Source: Crossaster papposus (lineage: Eukaryota; Echinodermata; Asteroidea; Velatida; Solasteridae). From it: a stretch of 64,000 bases of DNA. Under the pieces are notes generated by a model. The model was not told the origin of the DNA. It was given only the letters and a program-made list of their open reading frames with translations, and ran no database searches. The position numbers and the translations under genes are program-made. The DNA lies in the NCBI GenBank assembly GCA_037893245.1, contig JBAIAA010000255.1:62001-126000 (forward strand). Reading direction: 5' to 3'. The stretch's first letter is position 1. Every line of letters begins with the position of its first letter. Below, one piece after another: positions 44,815-55,466 of this stretch.

Positions 44815-45319
44815 TGATGAAATTTACGAGGGAATATTAAAACTTAGTTACAAAACGTTTCAACGTTGGCGATTCGATTAACACTTCGCCCCATTTCGTG
44901 TTAACGTTAACGAAAAAACATTTTGCCGAACGATATGCTAAACAAACTGACAGAAATGTGTCTGTCATAAAATATTGCAACATTCCGCAAGCACAATGGC
45001 CACCACAAAGGAGGTGAGTTCCCCTGTCCCGTATCTTTTTAAATATGCTGCACAGTGCTGAAGTCTTAAAGTTCATTACTAATTTAGGTAATTTCATACA
45101 GTACATACACAATTACAATATATAATAACGTGGCACCTGTTATTACCAACCTGCATGTGGCATGAATTCATTTTTGTAATCTGTGAATGACTGAATATAC
45201 AATGATATCTTTTCATAAGTGATAATAAAAACTCATGAGACAGTTCAGTTAAAAGGCAAAGTTGTGCATGTGTAGAGAATGTATACATGTACATTTAAGG
45301 TTTCTCAAAAAACGTATTT

Positions 45320-45590
45320 CACCGAATCCATCGAAATGAGTCTTATAAGGACATGTTTTCGGGTATTCTAGTTGTACACATGCAGTAGAAGGCACGTAAT
45401 TTTGCTCTGCACGTTTGTGTATCACTCAGGTTGACACCTTATAATTATTGTAGTTTGTGTACAGTTGTTATTTTGATGAAAGTGTTGATTGTTTTTATTG
45501 ATCTTTATTTTAGGACACTGATAACAAGCGTATTTATCAAAGGTAGTTCTGGCAACATGCGACTAATTGTGTTGGGTTCGGTCGCATATG
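45320..45590. repeat. Dispersed repeat shared with 36553-36745
   Basis: Common words TCACTCAGGTTGACACCTTA, GTACAGTTGTT and TTAATCAAA/TTATCAAA with GTA(A/G)TTCTGGC, in the same order and orientation. The 36.6-kb copy lies inside the loop of the 5.26-kb foldback. Confidence 0.6.
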
Positions 45591-45629
45591 TACAATAAAA
45601 ACCATTGCTATGACGCCACTATATTGTTA

Positions 45630-47335
45630 AAATTGTGGATTCGTATACGAATCAACGCTTTGGACAAAAAGTGCGGATTCGTATCTACGAATATTTAGTA
45701 AAGTGTGGATTCGGAACTACGAATCCACACTTTGAACAATGTACTTAAAAAAAATATAAATACATTTAAAACATTTTTCTTTTTATTTACTTTATTCATA
45801 TTATTGTTGCAAGTTTGACCTAAAACTGCAACCTTATACGCTACAGTTATACTTTTTCCTCACATTTGAAAAGCAATTCTTTTTGTCTACAAATGTCTAC
45901 TGTTTTTCGCTTTTTTGATGAGAATAATTCACTTTTACCATTTAAAGCAAACATTTAAAGCAAAAATTAAGTAAATAAAAGATGCGTTTAGTTTTTATTT
46001 GTAGTAGCACTTCAAACTAGACTTTGTCCAATATTTATGATTGATTGGTGTGGAGCCATTTTTAAATTGTACAACGAATCAAAATTATATGACATTAAAA
46101 TTAAAGTGATATTCATGTCACGACCGTGTCGAAGGCCCAGACTTAGTGACCGTTGTGTTTCTTTCTTGGCCACACAGTGCTTTACTGATATTCCTTTTTT
46201 GACCGTCACTAGTTCTTTTGTATGCGCGGACAGCAGTTGATCTGTGCCTTGTAGTTTCACAGATCAGTTGTTCGTCAACGTTTTTATTAAACAGTTTGGA
46301 TGCTGCTGTTGCTCGCAGAGAATGATTGGTTCAAAAACTGGGCGTTTTTACACAGTTCCAGAAATTTGGTTTATACCAAGAGGCTGGCAAGAATACCATG
46401 TATCTGACTTGGGTTTTGCCAATGGACGCAAATAAAATGCGAACTACATTTTGTACAACTCAACGATGCATCTGTTTAGTGTTAGGGTTGTCTGTATTTT
46501 CATATGCACGCACGCATTTCGGTGTCACCTTTCGGTGCTTTAGTCCACCTTGTCTGTTTTTTTTAAACATCTTCCGTGTAGAGCAAGTAGCGACATCTAT
46601 AGCACTGTCCGTTTCAACTGAGAGCTGCGACTTCTCAAATCTTAACTGGCGGTGTTCATTTCCTGCTCGCCTGGCAAAGTGAATTCCAAAAAGATACAAC
46701 ACCGTGTCTTCAAGTTTCTGCGGAGTGTCATCCTCCAGTACCCCAGTCTCCCACAACGTCTCCTCCCCGTCCTCTGTTATCACCTCAGCCTGTCGCCGAC
46801 GAACCCGGTGTCCTTGGTGAAGTCAGCTCTTTCATACGCGTGTCCAGGGTATTCTTCAAAACAGTAAATTCCCTATCGTTGAGAAATTTCATGTTCCGGC
46901 CATGCATAAGATACGTCTGGATAGCTTATACGATAATACGATAGAGAACCAGCTGAGTATGTATAATAATGCATTGCGGGCTATGTACACGTTTGTGTTG
47001 TGGCAAACGATGATCCCACGTTGCGGATACAACATACCCTTGTATTCAAGGCTAGGCTTAGCCTGGTACAGCCACGCTCTATTCTTACCGTGACGTCATA
47101 TTTTATGGGCGGGGCACGGCGCATATTGCTTTTTATTTTAGGGTCACGATTAATGAACGAACATAAACAAATATGAAGTTTTTGCAGTTGTTAAGTATTC
47201 AGCATTATTAAAACGTATATTTCGCCATATTACGTTTTGAATTTCAAGTACCCTTTAACGCAATGGTTTAAGTCGGAGAATACACTTGTAAGTGTGATTT
47301 CGTAATTTACGAATCCACACTTTCACAGACTCTGT
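45630..47335 (-). mobile_element. Crypton-type element (tyrosine recombinase)
   Basis: A recombinase relic is bracketed by AAGTGTGGATTCG...CGAATCCACACTT inverted words: three near 45630-45735 and one at about 47288-47330. These may be the ends of the element or recombination sites. Known: Cryptons encode a tyrosine recombinase and have no reverse transcriptase. I cannot fix the boundaries. Confidence 0.5.
46110..46892 (-). pseudogene. Crypton-like tyrosine recombinase relic
   Basis: Reading minus: MKFLNDREFTVLKNTLDTRM (from 46892), a frame change, ITEDGEETLWETGVLEDDTP, LEDTVLYLFGIHFARRAGNE, HRQLRFEKSQLSVETDS, RQGGLKHRKVTPKCVRAYEN (to about 46470), a gap with stops, then NHSLRATAASKLFNKNVDEQ at about 46327-46268, then HRSTAVRAYKRTSD. 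These give the tyrosine-recombinase tetrad in order: R (in FARRAGNEH), H-x-x-R (HSLR), H (in RHRS, where Gly is usual before His), and Tyr (AYKR). The LKHRKV and NHSLRATAA words mark the animal Crypton/DUF3504 group. Stops and frameshifts make it inactive. It acts on DNA in the nucleus by strand exchange in intact relatives. Confidence 0.8.
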
Positions 47336-47986
47336 TAAATTGTAGTTACATGTGTACTAAAAACAAAATCTGAAATAAATGAGCATGGTTCGACGTTTGA
47401 CTCGATTCAATATCTCTAAATTACACATCAATTATCTTGAGAAATGACACAATGTTCTCCAAAATATGTACATGTAGTTATTTACCTTTCGTGGTAAATT
47501 TAAAGTACCTTTTTAGGCATATTGTAACTCCACAAGGAGCGCAAGCTCGGCGCGACAGGGTGAGTATAGTTTCGGGTTGCGCGCGTTAGCACGGCAGCGA
47601 TACTGTCTTATGCAGCTGTAAAGGTGTGAACTTTAACTCTGTACTTTCTAGATAGTTTACATGTAGAGCACCCTGTTAGGAGTGCCACCCCCTGTTTGGT
47701 AGAGCATCGGACCTGATCTATAACCTAGCCTTTGTTACGTATACAAGCACCAGCCTTGTAGTGAAATACCAACAGCTGCTTATCGTTTTGTGCTGACCTG
47801 GCCGAAATAGTAAAAGGCTGATTAAGCCTACTATTGTTTAAGTGTAGCCCTAGTGGCCAAGGCATTTTTGAGTTCCATTGCCTATTGTGTTTAATTATTT
47901 TGACCGGGCATCAGCGCATTCCATTTTACACGCCTATATAAACCAGGAGCACATGCTTTCCAGAGCCACTCCTTCGCTGTGTAGAG

Positions 47987-50900
47987 CAGCGTGGCCACTC
48001 CTTGGGATTTTTCCCAAGATCTTGGGAATTTGGGCAAGACCTTGGGATCTTGGGATTTTGTATCCAAATTTCACGAAATCTTGGGATTTTTGCATTTTTG
48101 TTAACTACAAACAACTTGTATATACATTTTAGGCATTTTTGTTAACCGCAAACAACTTTTTAAGTGTGGACGGCGCATTTGCGCGCGTGTGGCTCCATAC
48201 TGCGCTCGATCAATTGATACATTTATATTACGTGATTACATCGCGTGCGCCGCATGCTCCATCATACTTAGACTTGGTGCCAAGTCGGTAATAGCGGTCC
48301 ACTCGGTATACAGGGGGGAGGTTGCGGTTGCCTCGTACCCAATGTGCAGAGTTCGAAGTTAATTTACCGACTTGGACAATTCGTTTTCAGTTTTGTACAC
48401 AACCTATGACAATCGCTAGCGAATTCTATGCGAGCACTCTGATTGGTTCAGATTCCAGAGGGGATACAAATTTATGAGCAGTTTTATACAGCATGTATTC
48501 TACGCTTTGCTTCGCGTATTGTACTGGTACCCGGTACCACTGATCTCTACAAACTAGATAATTCGAGCGTACATACATGTACATGTAGGATAGCTAGCTA
48601 GCGAGCCGTGAAGTGTTGACTTCGCACGTTCGTGCATGCGTACCGTATCGTAGTACTTAGACCGTCGAGAGTGACACAGTGGCAGCAGCGATGGTGGGTG
48701 AAATTGCATTAAAATCTTTTGTAAATAATTAAATTGATTATATAAACTCGCAGACTGTACGATCAGTGAACTATCAGTGTAGAAAATGTCAGAACTGTTT
48801 ACTACGGTTTTAAGTGAGATTTAGGAGAACATTGCTCTAGGCGAAAATGTTATTTTTGTTTTCAGCGGGATTTTCGAAAGAACAGTAGAATCAGTTGGTC
48901 TAGGCATGGAGGTAGGTGTTTCCTACCTCCATGGTCTAGGGTACCCTTTACAAAGGATTGAATTCCACAATACAGGTATTTTCAGATCAATGTTGTACAC
49001 ATTCCACGAAGACTGTCCCGTTGACTTTGGTTCATGGTGGTAATTTGTGTACACAACATATTGTGTCATGAACTATTTGACGTGCATATAAAATGTAATG
49101 TACTGTAGAATTTTCCTAAAATCGCAATGGTCAGTTTTTTCTCTCACAATTCTGGAAGTGTAGAGCCACCTAATGTTGCAACATTATTCCCTTGGCATTT
49201 AATTTATACCTGTATATTTTCTTTCTTTGTACTACAGCTAATTGGTTTACCCAAGTCCACTTCTTGCTACTGAGATGTCAGGCTGTACAGCTTATTAATA
49301 CGGCTGCACAAGTCACAGGACGAACTGCTCCCATTAATATGACAGAGGGATAACAGATGACAGCGAATGTCAAAACTTATTTTGTTTAACCCATCAGTAA
49401 ACTACGGAAGCTTAATTGACCAACAAAATTTTCCAAGATAAGCTATCTCGGTGTTCCACATTTTTTAGATGTGCTGTAAAAATATCGCAGAACTCTGCAT
49501 CTTGGCATTTCATGTTTCAACAATATAAGTACAGATAATAAAACAGTCGCAACAGTCACAAAATTATCTTGGAAACATGGAAGTATACATAATATTCTTT
49601 TCAGCTTTCGTATAGTGAATATGTGTTTCATGAAAACCGACAAGTCTGGTTAAAATTGTATTGTTAATATTCAAAGCAAATTATACAGATGTTAAAATGA
49701 CATAGACTTACCCAGTCAGTGTCCTCCACAATCAATTTTAGCAGGGTAGCCTGCCCTGTGTAAATGTTACGCTGTTCTGCCATATTTTTATGCCGCCCTA
49801 TTGAAATGTTATGCCGGCCTGTCAAATGTTATGCCGGCCTGTCAAATTTTGCTTTTCAATCACGGTTTTATACAAAACAGAAATTGTGTTGTACAAATCT
49901 TTAATATCGTGTTCATATTGCACAAATATCTAGAAACACTCACAATTCGAAGTTAAAGCCGTACAGGGTGTCCTATCAAAATTTGGCCTGTGAAGAACGC
50001 TGCCAAATGTATCTTTGCATGGTATGAACAATTATTATTATAAAATGACATCGCAAGTTTTTATTTTGGTTTTAAATTCATAGAAAGTCGGGGGCTAATT
50101 TTGTTTTCGTTTTAGTATTTTGGTTTTATAACATCAGTAAACAATACATAATAAGAATATTAATACTATGGCAGTAGTTATTACATGTTATCTGCAGTGT
50201 ATCAATGCCAAATAAAAGCAAGCAAAATTTAATCCATTGTGTGACTTGTATGTCATTAGTTACATGTGTGATTGGTATTTTTTATTGTGATTTATTTCAA
50301 GTTTCTCAAGTTCATAGTTTAAGCCATAGAGCTATATCTTTATTATACAGCTCTATGGTTTAAGCTCAAACCACATAATTAATTTTTTCTGTCCACTTGT
50401 CCAGCAAGAATTGTTGGGACCCTGGTTAAACATTAGGTTGATTCCAAATCTGGACACTGTCCCCACGAACAAACCAATTAATGTGCCAAATACATTTTCC
50501 TAAAACACAGACATTTTTCCTTTTTAATTTTATCATAAAACTTGCACTTTTTATTGTCTGGATATAAAATTAAATCAACATTTTCAAAAATGTTCTTAAT
50601 CAAATAAATCTCGTTTTTCTATGGTTTGTGCATAAGATTATGATGTGGAATTCTTTCCCCCCAAAAAAACTTTTCAATTTTTTTTTTAGAACATCTTCCA
50701 AATACGTGCACTGCATTGCATCGTCTCACACGAATGTCTCCTATCTTTTCCCGAAAATAGGTCTACCTAACATTCAAACTTGGCGTATACATGTCATTCT
50801 TGGGTGTTTTTATGTTTAACTTAATTTTCCTGATTGTTTTTGTGATATTAACTTCGTTTCCTGTGATATTAAATTCGTTTTCTCGGTTGTGCGCTATACG

Positions 50901-51894
50901 AACATGTGTTAGGCCTGCAGTGTTTTTAAACCACCTTTATAGATCTCGTACAACACATGCGGTTAAAAGAGGTGTTTAGCTACTATTCTTTTTCTACGTA
51001 GATCATTCTCATTACTTCAAGGGTTCGTACTTTGTATTGTGTAACATTACAAAAGTAATAATAGAGCCTACACAAGTCAAATAAATCAAGTGTATCACAA
51101 TGATACATTTTATTGTAACACGCAATTGACCTAGCTGAGTGTGTTGGTCGTTAAACGTCACCAGATATAGAAACATGTCCCCAAAGTATTGAGTAGAACT
51201 CCCCATGTAACGGAATGGATGAGTCTTCATTTGCATACCAGTGCGCCATTGGATCTCACCGCAGAAATACATTGCATATGTATTGCGCTGCACGCATATA
51301 TGAATAACGGTGCGAGAACGTATTGATCAAGTCGTTAGATCTGTCGCAACTCGGCACGTTACTAGTCTTAAACCAGCCGTGCCGATGAATTTCGACTGAA
51401 ATTCACGGATAAAACCCGACTATCTAACGACTTGTCTTCAAGTCTACATCATACTCGGAGTTCGCACGTGTTTTGTGTGTGTTTATCTATACACATCGCT
51501 GTAAATTGTGCGGAGACTGACAGCATATACATGTAAGTTGCACACGACACACGTGCGAACACACATACAAGTATACTAACGAAGTTCACTTTTACGACTC
51601 AGTAGATGATGAAGACGGCAAATAAAATAGGGCAAAAACGGTCAGCCACTTTACGTTCAAGGTAAGCTAGTTTGACTTTTTAGATCATTATAACAAGGTA
51701 ATTTGTAAAGTCCCAATGACCTTGTTATGAAGGGGTTTGACTGTACTGTACATTTATTCACAAAATTGGGGCTTTTTTGCGGGTTCCCAGGTCCGTTATA
51801 GCATCATCTGTGCTATCTTATGACATCTTGGGAATTCTTGGGAATTTTACTGCCATCATCTTGGGATTTTTAAATTTGATGAGTGGCCACGCTG
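47987..51894. mobile_element. hAT-ended 3.9-kb non-autonomous element
   Basis: Seen: perfect 14-bp inverted ends CAGCGTGGCCACTC (47987-48000) and GAGTGGCCACGCTG (51881-51894), flanked by an exact 8-bp direct repeat GTGTAGAG (47979-47986 and 51895-51902). Known: 8-bp duplications and CA(G)...TG ends define hAT transposons. Subterminal CTTGGGATTTT/AAAATCCCAAG words cluster inside both ends (48000-48090, 51815-51870), like transposase-binding repeats. No transposase (no RW or HATC-type domain) is seen in 3.9 kb; the interior is mostly AT-rich, with a small hairpin GGAGGTAGGTGTTTCCTACC at 48908-48927. Confidence 0.9.
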
Positions 51895-52129
51895 GTGTAG
51901 AGACGTAAAGCAGTCTGAAGTCGTCTACCACTCTCCGCCATATTTTTATGCCATTGCTTCCGGATACGGGGATAGGAATCATCAGGTAGTGTTTGCTATA
52001 TTTGCTATATTTAGTATTCAACGAGCAGTTGACGTAAAAGTGAGTCCAGAAGCCACTTCAAGTTTATAGTGCAGACTCCAGATCAATTTAGGGTAATTGT
52101 TTAATATATTTTAATATAACTAAGTCCCC

Positions 52130-52706
52130 TAAAGCCTATTTCTATTGTCCATGTGCTGACCATGTGACTTGGGAGTCCAGTCAGTGAGCAGCCTGGCAGG
52201 AGAGAATTAAGACTATCGTTTAGGGACACAGACTGCCTTTAATTTCGCGAAGTTCTGCCCAAACAATTGATTTATTAGGGTACCGTCTGATTGTGCTTTA
52301 GAGTGATCCACTATTAGTGCTGTGTTTGCTTTGTTGGTTTTATCTGGTTTGGGGTTTTAATTTTTTATTTGAATTCATTATTTTTTTAAAGGTTTTTTTT
52401 TCATTCATTAAAGTGTGTCGTACCCAGAGAGTTTTATTTTTTATCGATTATTCGAATTTGGCAGTTCCCATTAGAAAAGTTGTCGATTTCAGATTTTAGT
52501 TTATTCTTCTGTTTGAATTGTAATTTTGTTGTTTTTTTTGTTGTATTTTTTGTAATTAATAATTAGTTTTTGAAACAAATTGCCTCTCCCTGTCCCAACT
52601 TTATTGAGTATTTCGCGACTAATCATTAGAACCAGGAGCTTTCCCTACTGCATTTGTTATTCTCTTTAAAACTTATAACCTGGCGGACGGGTTTTCCCCG
52701 TTACAT
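52130..52706 (+). repeat. Probable 5' LTR of gypsy element 3
   Basis: The right end is set by CCCCGTTACA (to 52705) followed by a primer-binding-like TGGTGTCGAAACCTGGGA at 52710-52727. The left end is uncertain; no second LTR is in the window for comparison. AT-rich with GTTTTGTTTT tracts. Confidence 0.5.
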
Positions 52707-53021
52707 TTTTGGTGTCGAAACCTGGGAATGATTCATTTTCTTTGAGAATTTGGCCATTTAGTTGTTTATATAGTTGGGGCAATTTTAGTTTTTCAAGCGT
52801 TTTTAGTATTTTTTCAAAGCCAACACAGTGCTTCTAGTTGGAGAGCTCGACAGTGCATGATGGCAGGGACTCCTACGTGTCCACTCAACCTGACGCCTTG
52901 GAGCACACGTAACCTTTTCCGGCCACCAGTCCATCACATGACAACAGTGAGGGATGGACAGCAGCCAGAGCCCCCTCAATACAACGTCAGTCCCCTTTAA
53001 CTTGCTGATTTCGACCCCCTT

Positions 53022-54029
53022 GTGATGTCCGCGCCAAGGCCTGACCTAACACCCTGCAGTCTTCCTCAAACGTACACATCCCATCAACTGAAGGATGTGC
53101 CAACCTTCAACGGGTTCGGCTCGAGAAAACATGAACTCAAAGTTGAGGACTGGGCGCGAGACATGCGTTACCTTCTCAAGACCAAGAGTCCCCAGCAAGA
53201 GAAAGTCCGGTTTCATGATGTAGTTCGCCACACCCGGGGGATGGTCGTGATGCCATCCTTAATCTTAAAAGTCGGGGAGAGGTAACAGCAGAGGAGGGCC
53301 ATTACTGAACTGCTGGAGGAGTTCGGCGAGGGAAGTAATGCAACAACACCCATTGCTGCATTCGTTGCAAGAAGACAAAGACCCGAAGAGACTGCCACGG
53401 AGTATGCCATTGTTCTAGAGGCCCTCCTTCGCCACATCGAGGAAGTAACGGTGGGACAGGGAAACCACAGTTCCCTGGGGGAAGATCGCGATCTGCTTCT
53501 GACTACCCAATTCATGACAGGCCTACATGACCAGGCGGTCCGGCAACGTCTTGCCCCGATGACGCCGCGAAGCATGAGCTTCAAGACATTATGGAAGGAG
53601 CTTCGGTTCATTGCTGAAGAGTTTAACCAAGGACGCGAGCTGAGACGCAAGATGTATCAGATACATCAGCATACGACAGAGCAGCCACCTAAACCCCAAG
53701 TATTGACAGAGGCTCAGACCCAGGCTAAGCCCCCGCAGTCCCACCATCAGACTGCTGCTAAAGATGGCACCAACCAGCTAGCAGAACTGACCTCATTGGT
53801 ACAGCGCCACCTGACTACAATGGACGCGCTGCTAGATGGCCAGAAGCATCTCAGTCAACGGGTTTGCACAATCGAAGACTTTCTCAGCAGCCAGAGCCAA
53901 CGCATTCAGAGCAACCCCGATCACAGCAGCCGTTCCCTTGGGCAGTGTTACAACTGTGGCGAGATCGGCATTTTGCGAGGCAGTGCCCAAGACTACGTCG
54001 TCAGGCAGGTAGCCCCAGAGCACTGTTAA
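53022..54029 (+). pseudogene. gag: gypsy gag relic (element 3)
   Basis: Starts MMSAPRPDLTP, then LKDVPTFNGFGSRK and VEDWARDMRYLL (Gag capsid-start pattern: F-G...W...). A frame change occurs near 53215-53290; then RQRPEETATEYAIVLEALLR (in the frame containing 53385), FMTGLHDQAVRQRLAP and LWKELRFIAEEFNQGRELRR (to 53650). A Gln/Pro-rich region and QCYNCGEIG (53942-53968) follow, the first half of a CCHC knuckle. Its second half (HFARQCPRLRR) is in the neighbouring frame. About 330 codons in total if frames are counted together, usual for gypsy Gag. Confidence 0.8.
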
Positions 54030-54123
54030 ACTACACGTACCTGCTGATGCTGGGCAATCGACAGGTGCTTCTAGAAAGGAGAGCCATATTCAACAGTCAA
54101 CGAGCAAACCAGGTATAACCTTT

Positions 54124-54612
54124 ATGCAGAAGAATACAGACCCTCATCAACAAGACAGACGCCTTGTTGGGCCAATGAACACCACTGATGTAGCTGTCTC
54201 AGGTAGGAGTCGTAAGGCATTGCTGGACACTGGTTCACAGGTAACCACCATTACGGATGAGTTAGTGTCCACACACCCGCAGCTACAGTTCCAAACCCTT
54301 AAGCAGACAGACATCAGCATACAGGGTGCTAGAGGTCAGAATGTGCCTCATCATGGTTATTTCCTACTCACTATTGAAGTCTTTGGTAAAGAGATGAAAG
54401 ATGTTCCCACCTTGGTTGTTCCAGTGACGTCTTTCCGACACACTACCCCTCTCCTCATTGGCACCAATGCCATAACGGCTGTTAGTAACACTCTTCACAA
54501 AATGCTTGGAAGAGGCCTGATGTCGAAGACCAACCATAATTCTCCCCTGTGGTTCTCAGCTTTCCAATGCATCAATAGTGATGGAACGGACATTGCCCGT
54601 ACTAATGGATAA
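54124..54612 (+). pseudogene. gypsy protease region (element 3)
   Basis: ALLDTGSQVTTITDEL at about 54217-54264 carries the aspartic-protease DTGS/A active site. Then GYFLLTIEVFGKEMKDVPTL, PVTSFRHTTPLLIGTNAI (to 54477), and a tail to a stop at 54610. The length and the flap-like IQGARGQ (54319) fit a retropepsin. It is the longest undamaged frame of this element. Confidence 0.8.
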
Positions 54613-54934
54613 ATCGGCCACCTCCGATTCACTGGACGTCGCCCTGTTGAGGTTCAGCCAGGAGCTGAAGTGACGATTTTCACTCAAGCACCTAAATCGT
54701 TGAAGGCACTAACAAGAGCATATTACAGCTTGGGCAGATGCTGGTGGAGGTTCGGAACAGGAATACACCCATTCGGCTGTGCAACTTGTCTCCTAGGGTG
54801 GTGACGGTTAGAAGGAATACAGTTTTGGCCACCCTGTCGTGTGTCCAAGTTCCCCATCCACCATGTACAACCACAGTGCCGCAGAGGCAATTAGTGGCGA
54901 GCAGGTTGTGTCTTATGAAGGGATCCTACCAAAT

Positions 54935-55466
54935 GTCGACCTCCCCGACCTATCGCCCTACCACATGAAGGACATGGAGGACCTCCTGAAGCAGAACGCA
55001 AATGTGTTCTCTAAGAATTCATTTGATATCGGATCGACGACAACGGTGGAGTGACCCGACCCCCTTTCGTATGCCGTACAGACGAATTCCACCAGCAGAG
55101 TTTCAAGAGGTTCGGGAACACATTGACGAACTGGGGAAAGCCAACATCATCAAGCCCAGTCAAAGCCCATTCGCTTCAGCAATTGTCATCGTCCGGAAGA
55201 AGGATGGAAGTATCCGACTGTGCGTAGATTATCGGAACTCCAAGACAGTCCGTGATGCATATCCCCTTCCCCGTATTGACGAGGCTTTGGATGCCTTGGG
55301 TGAGGCAAAGTATTTCTCCTGCTTGGATCTTACCTCAGGCTATATCCAAGTCAAGGTTGCAAGAAAAGAACAGCCCAAAACCGCATTCACCACACCTATG
55401 GGTTTGTTTGAATTCACCAGAATGCCGTTTGGCCTCGTCAATACGCCTGTCACCTTCCATCAATCA
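54935..55466 (+). pseudogene. pol: gypsy reverse-transcriptase N-terminal part (element 3)
   Basis: DMEDLLKQNANVFSKNSFDI (about 54973-55030), a break, then YRRIPPAEFQEVREHIDEL, NIIKPSQSPFASAIVIVRKK, DGSIRLCVDYRN (finger domain), DAYPLPRIDEALDALGEAKY, FSCLDLTSGYIQVKV (motif A Asp, about 55315-55357), and FEFTRMPFGLVNTPVTF, ending at about 55460. The palm motif with YxDD would come next but is replaced by satellite DNA. The fold is typical of gypsy RT. Confidence 0.85.

Larger units (their letters stand above)
41891..44895 (+). mobile_element. Ty3/gypsy retrotransposon 2, internally deleted
   Basis: Plus-strand order: an upstream extra ORF (41.89-42.53 kb), gag (42.58-43.1), protease (43.18-43.4), reverse transcriptase (43.6-44.2), the start of RNase H (44.4-44.54), then a direct jump to the C-terminal part of integrase (44.55-44.81). 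The rest of RNase H and the N-terminal and central integrase are deleted at about 44545. LTRs are not recognisable. Confidence 0.8.
52130..55466 (+). mobile_element. Ty3/gypsy retrotransposon 3, truncated by satellite
   Basis: Order: probable LTR, primer-binding site, gag (53.02-54.02 kb), protease (54.12-54.6), linker, then reverse transcriptase until about 55466, where the sequence turns abruptly into a GATT/GGGGT satellite. The join has the word CAATCA on the retroelement side, which microhomology could explain. The catalytic YxDD, RNase H, integrase and 3' LTR are missing. Confidence 0.85.

Noticed and set aside
48660-48720. Gene start inside the hAT element
   Set aside because: CAGCAGCGATGGTGGGTGAAA looks like a start context, but the frame closes soon and no splice pattern or domain supports it.
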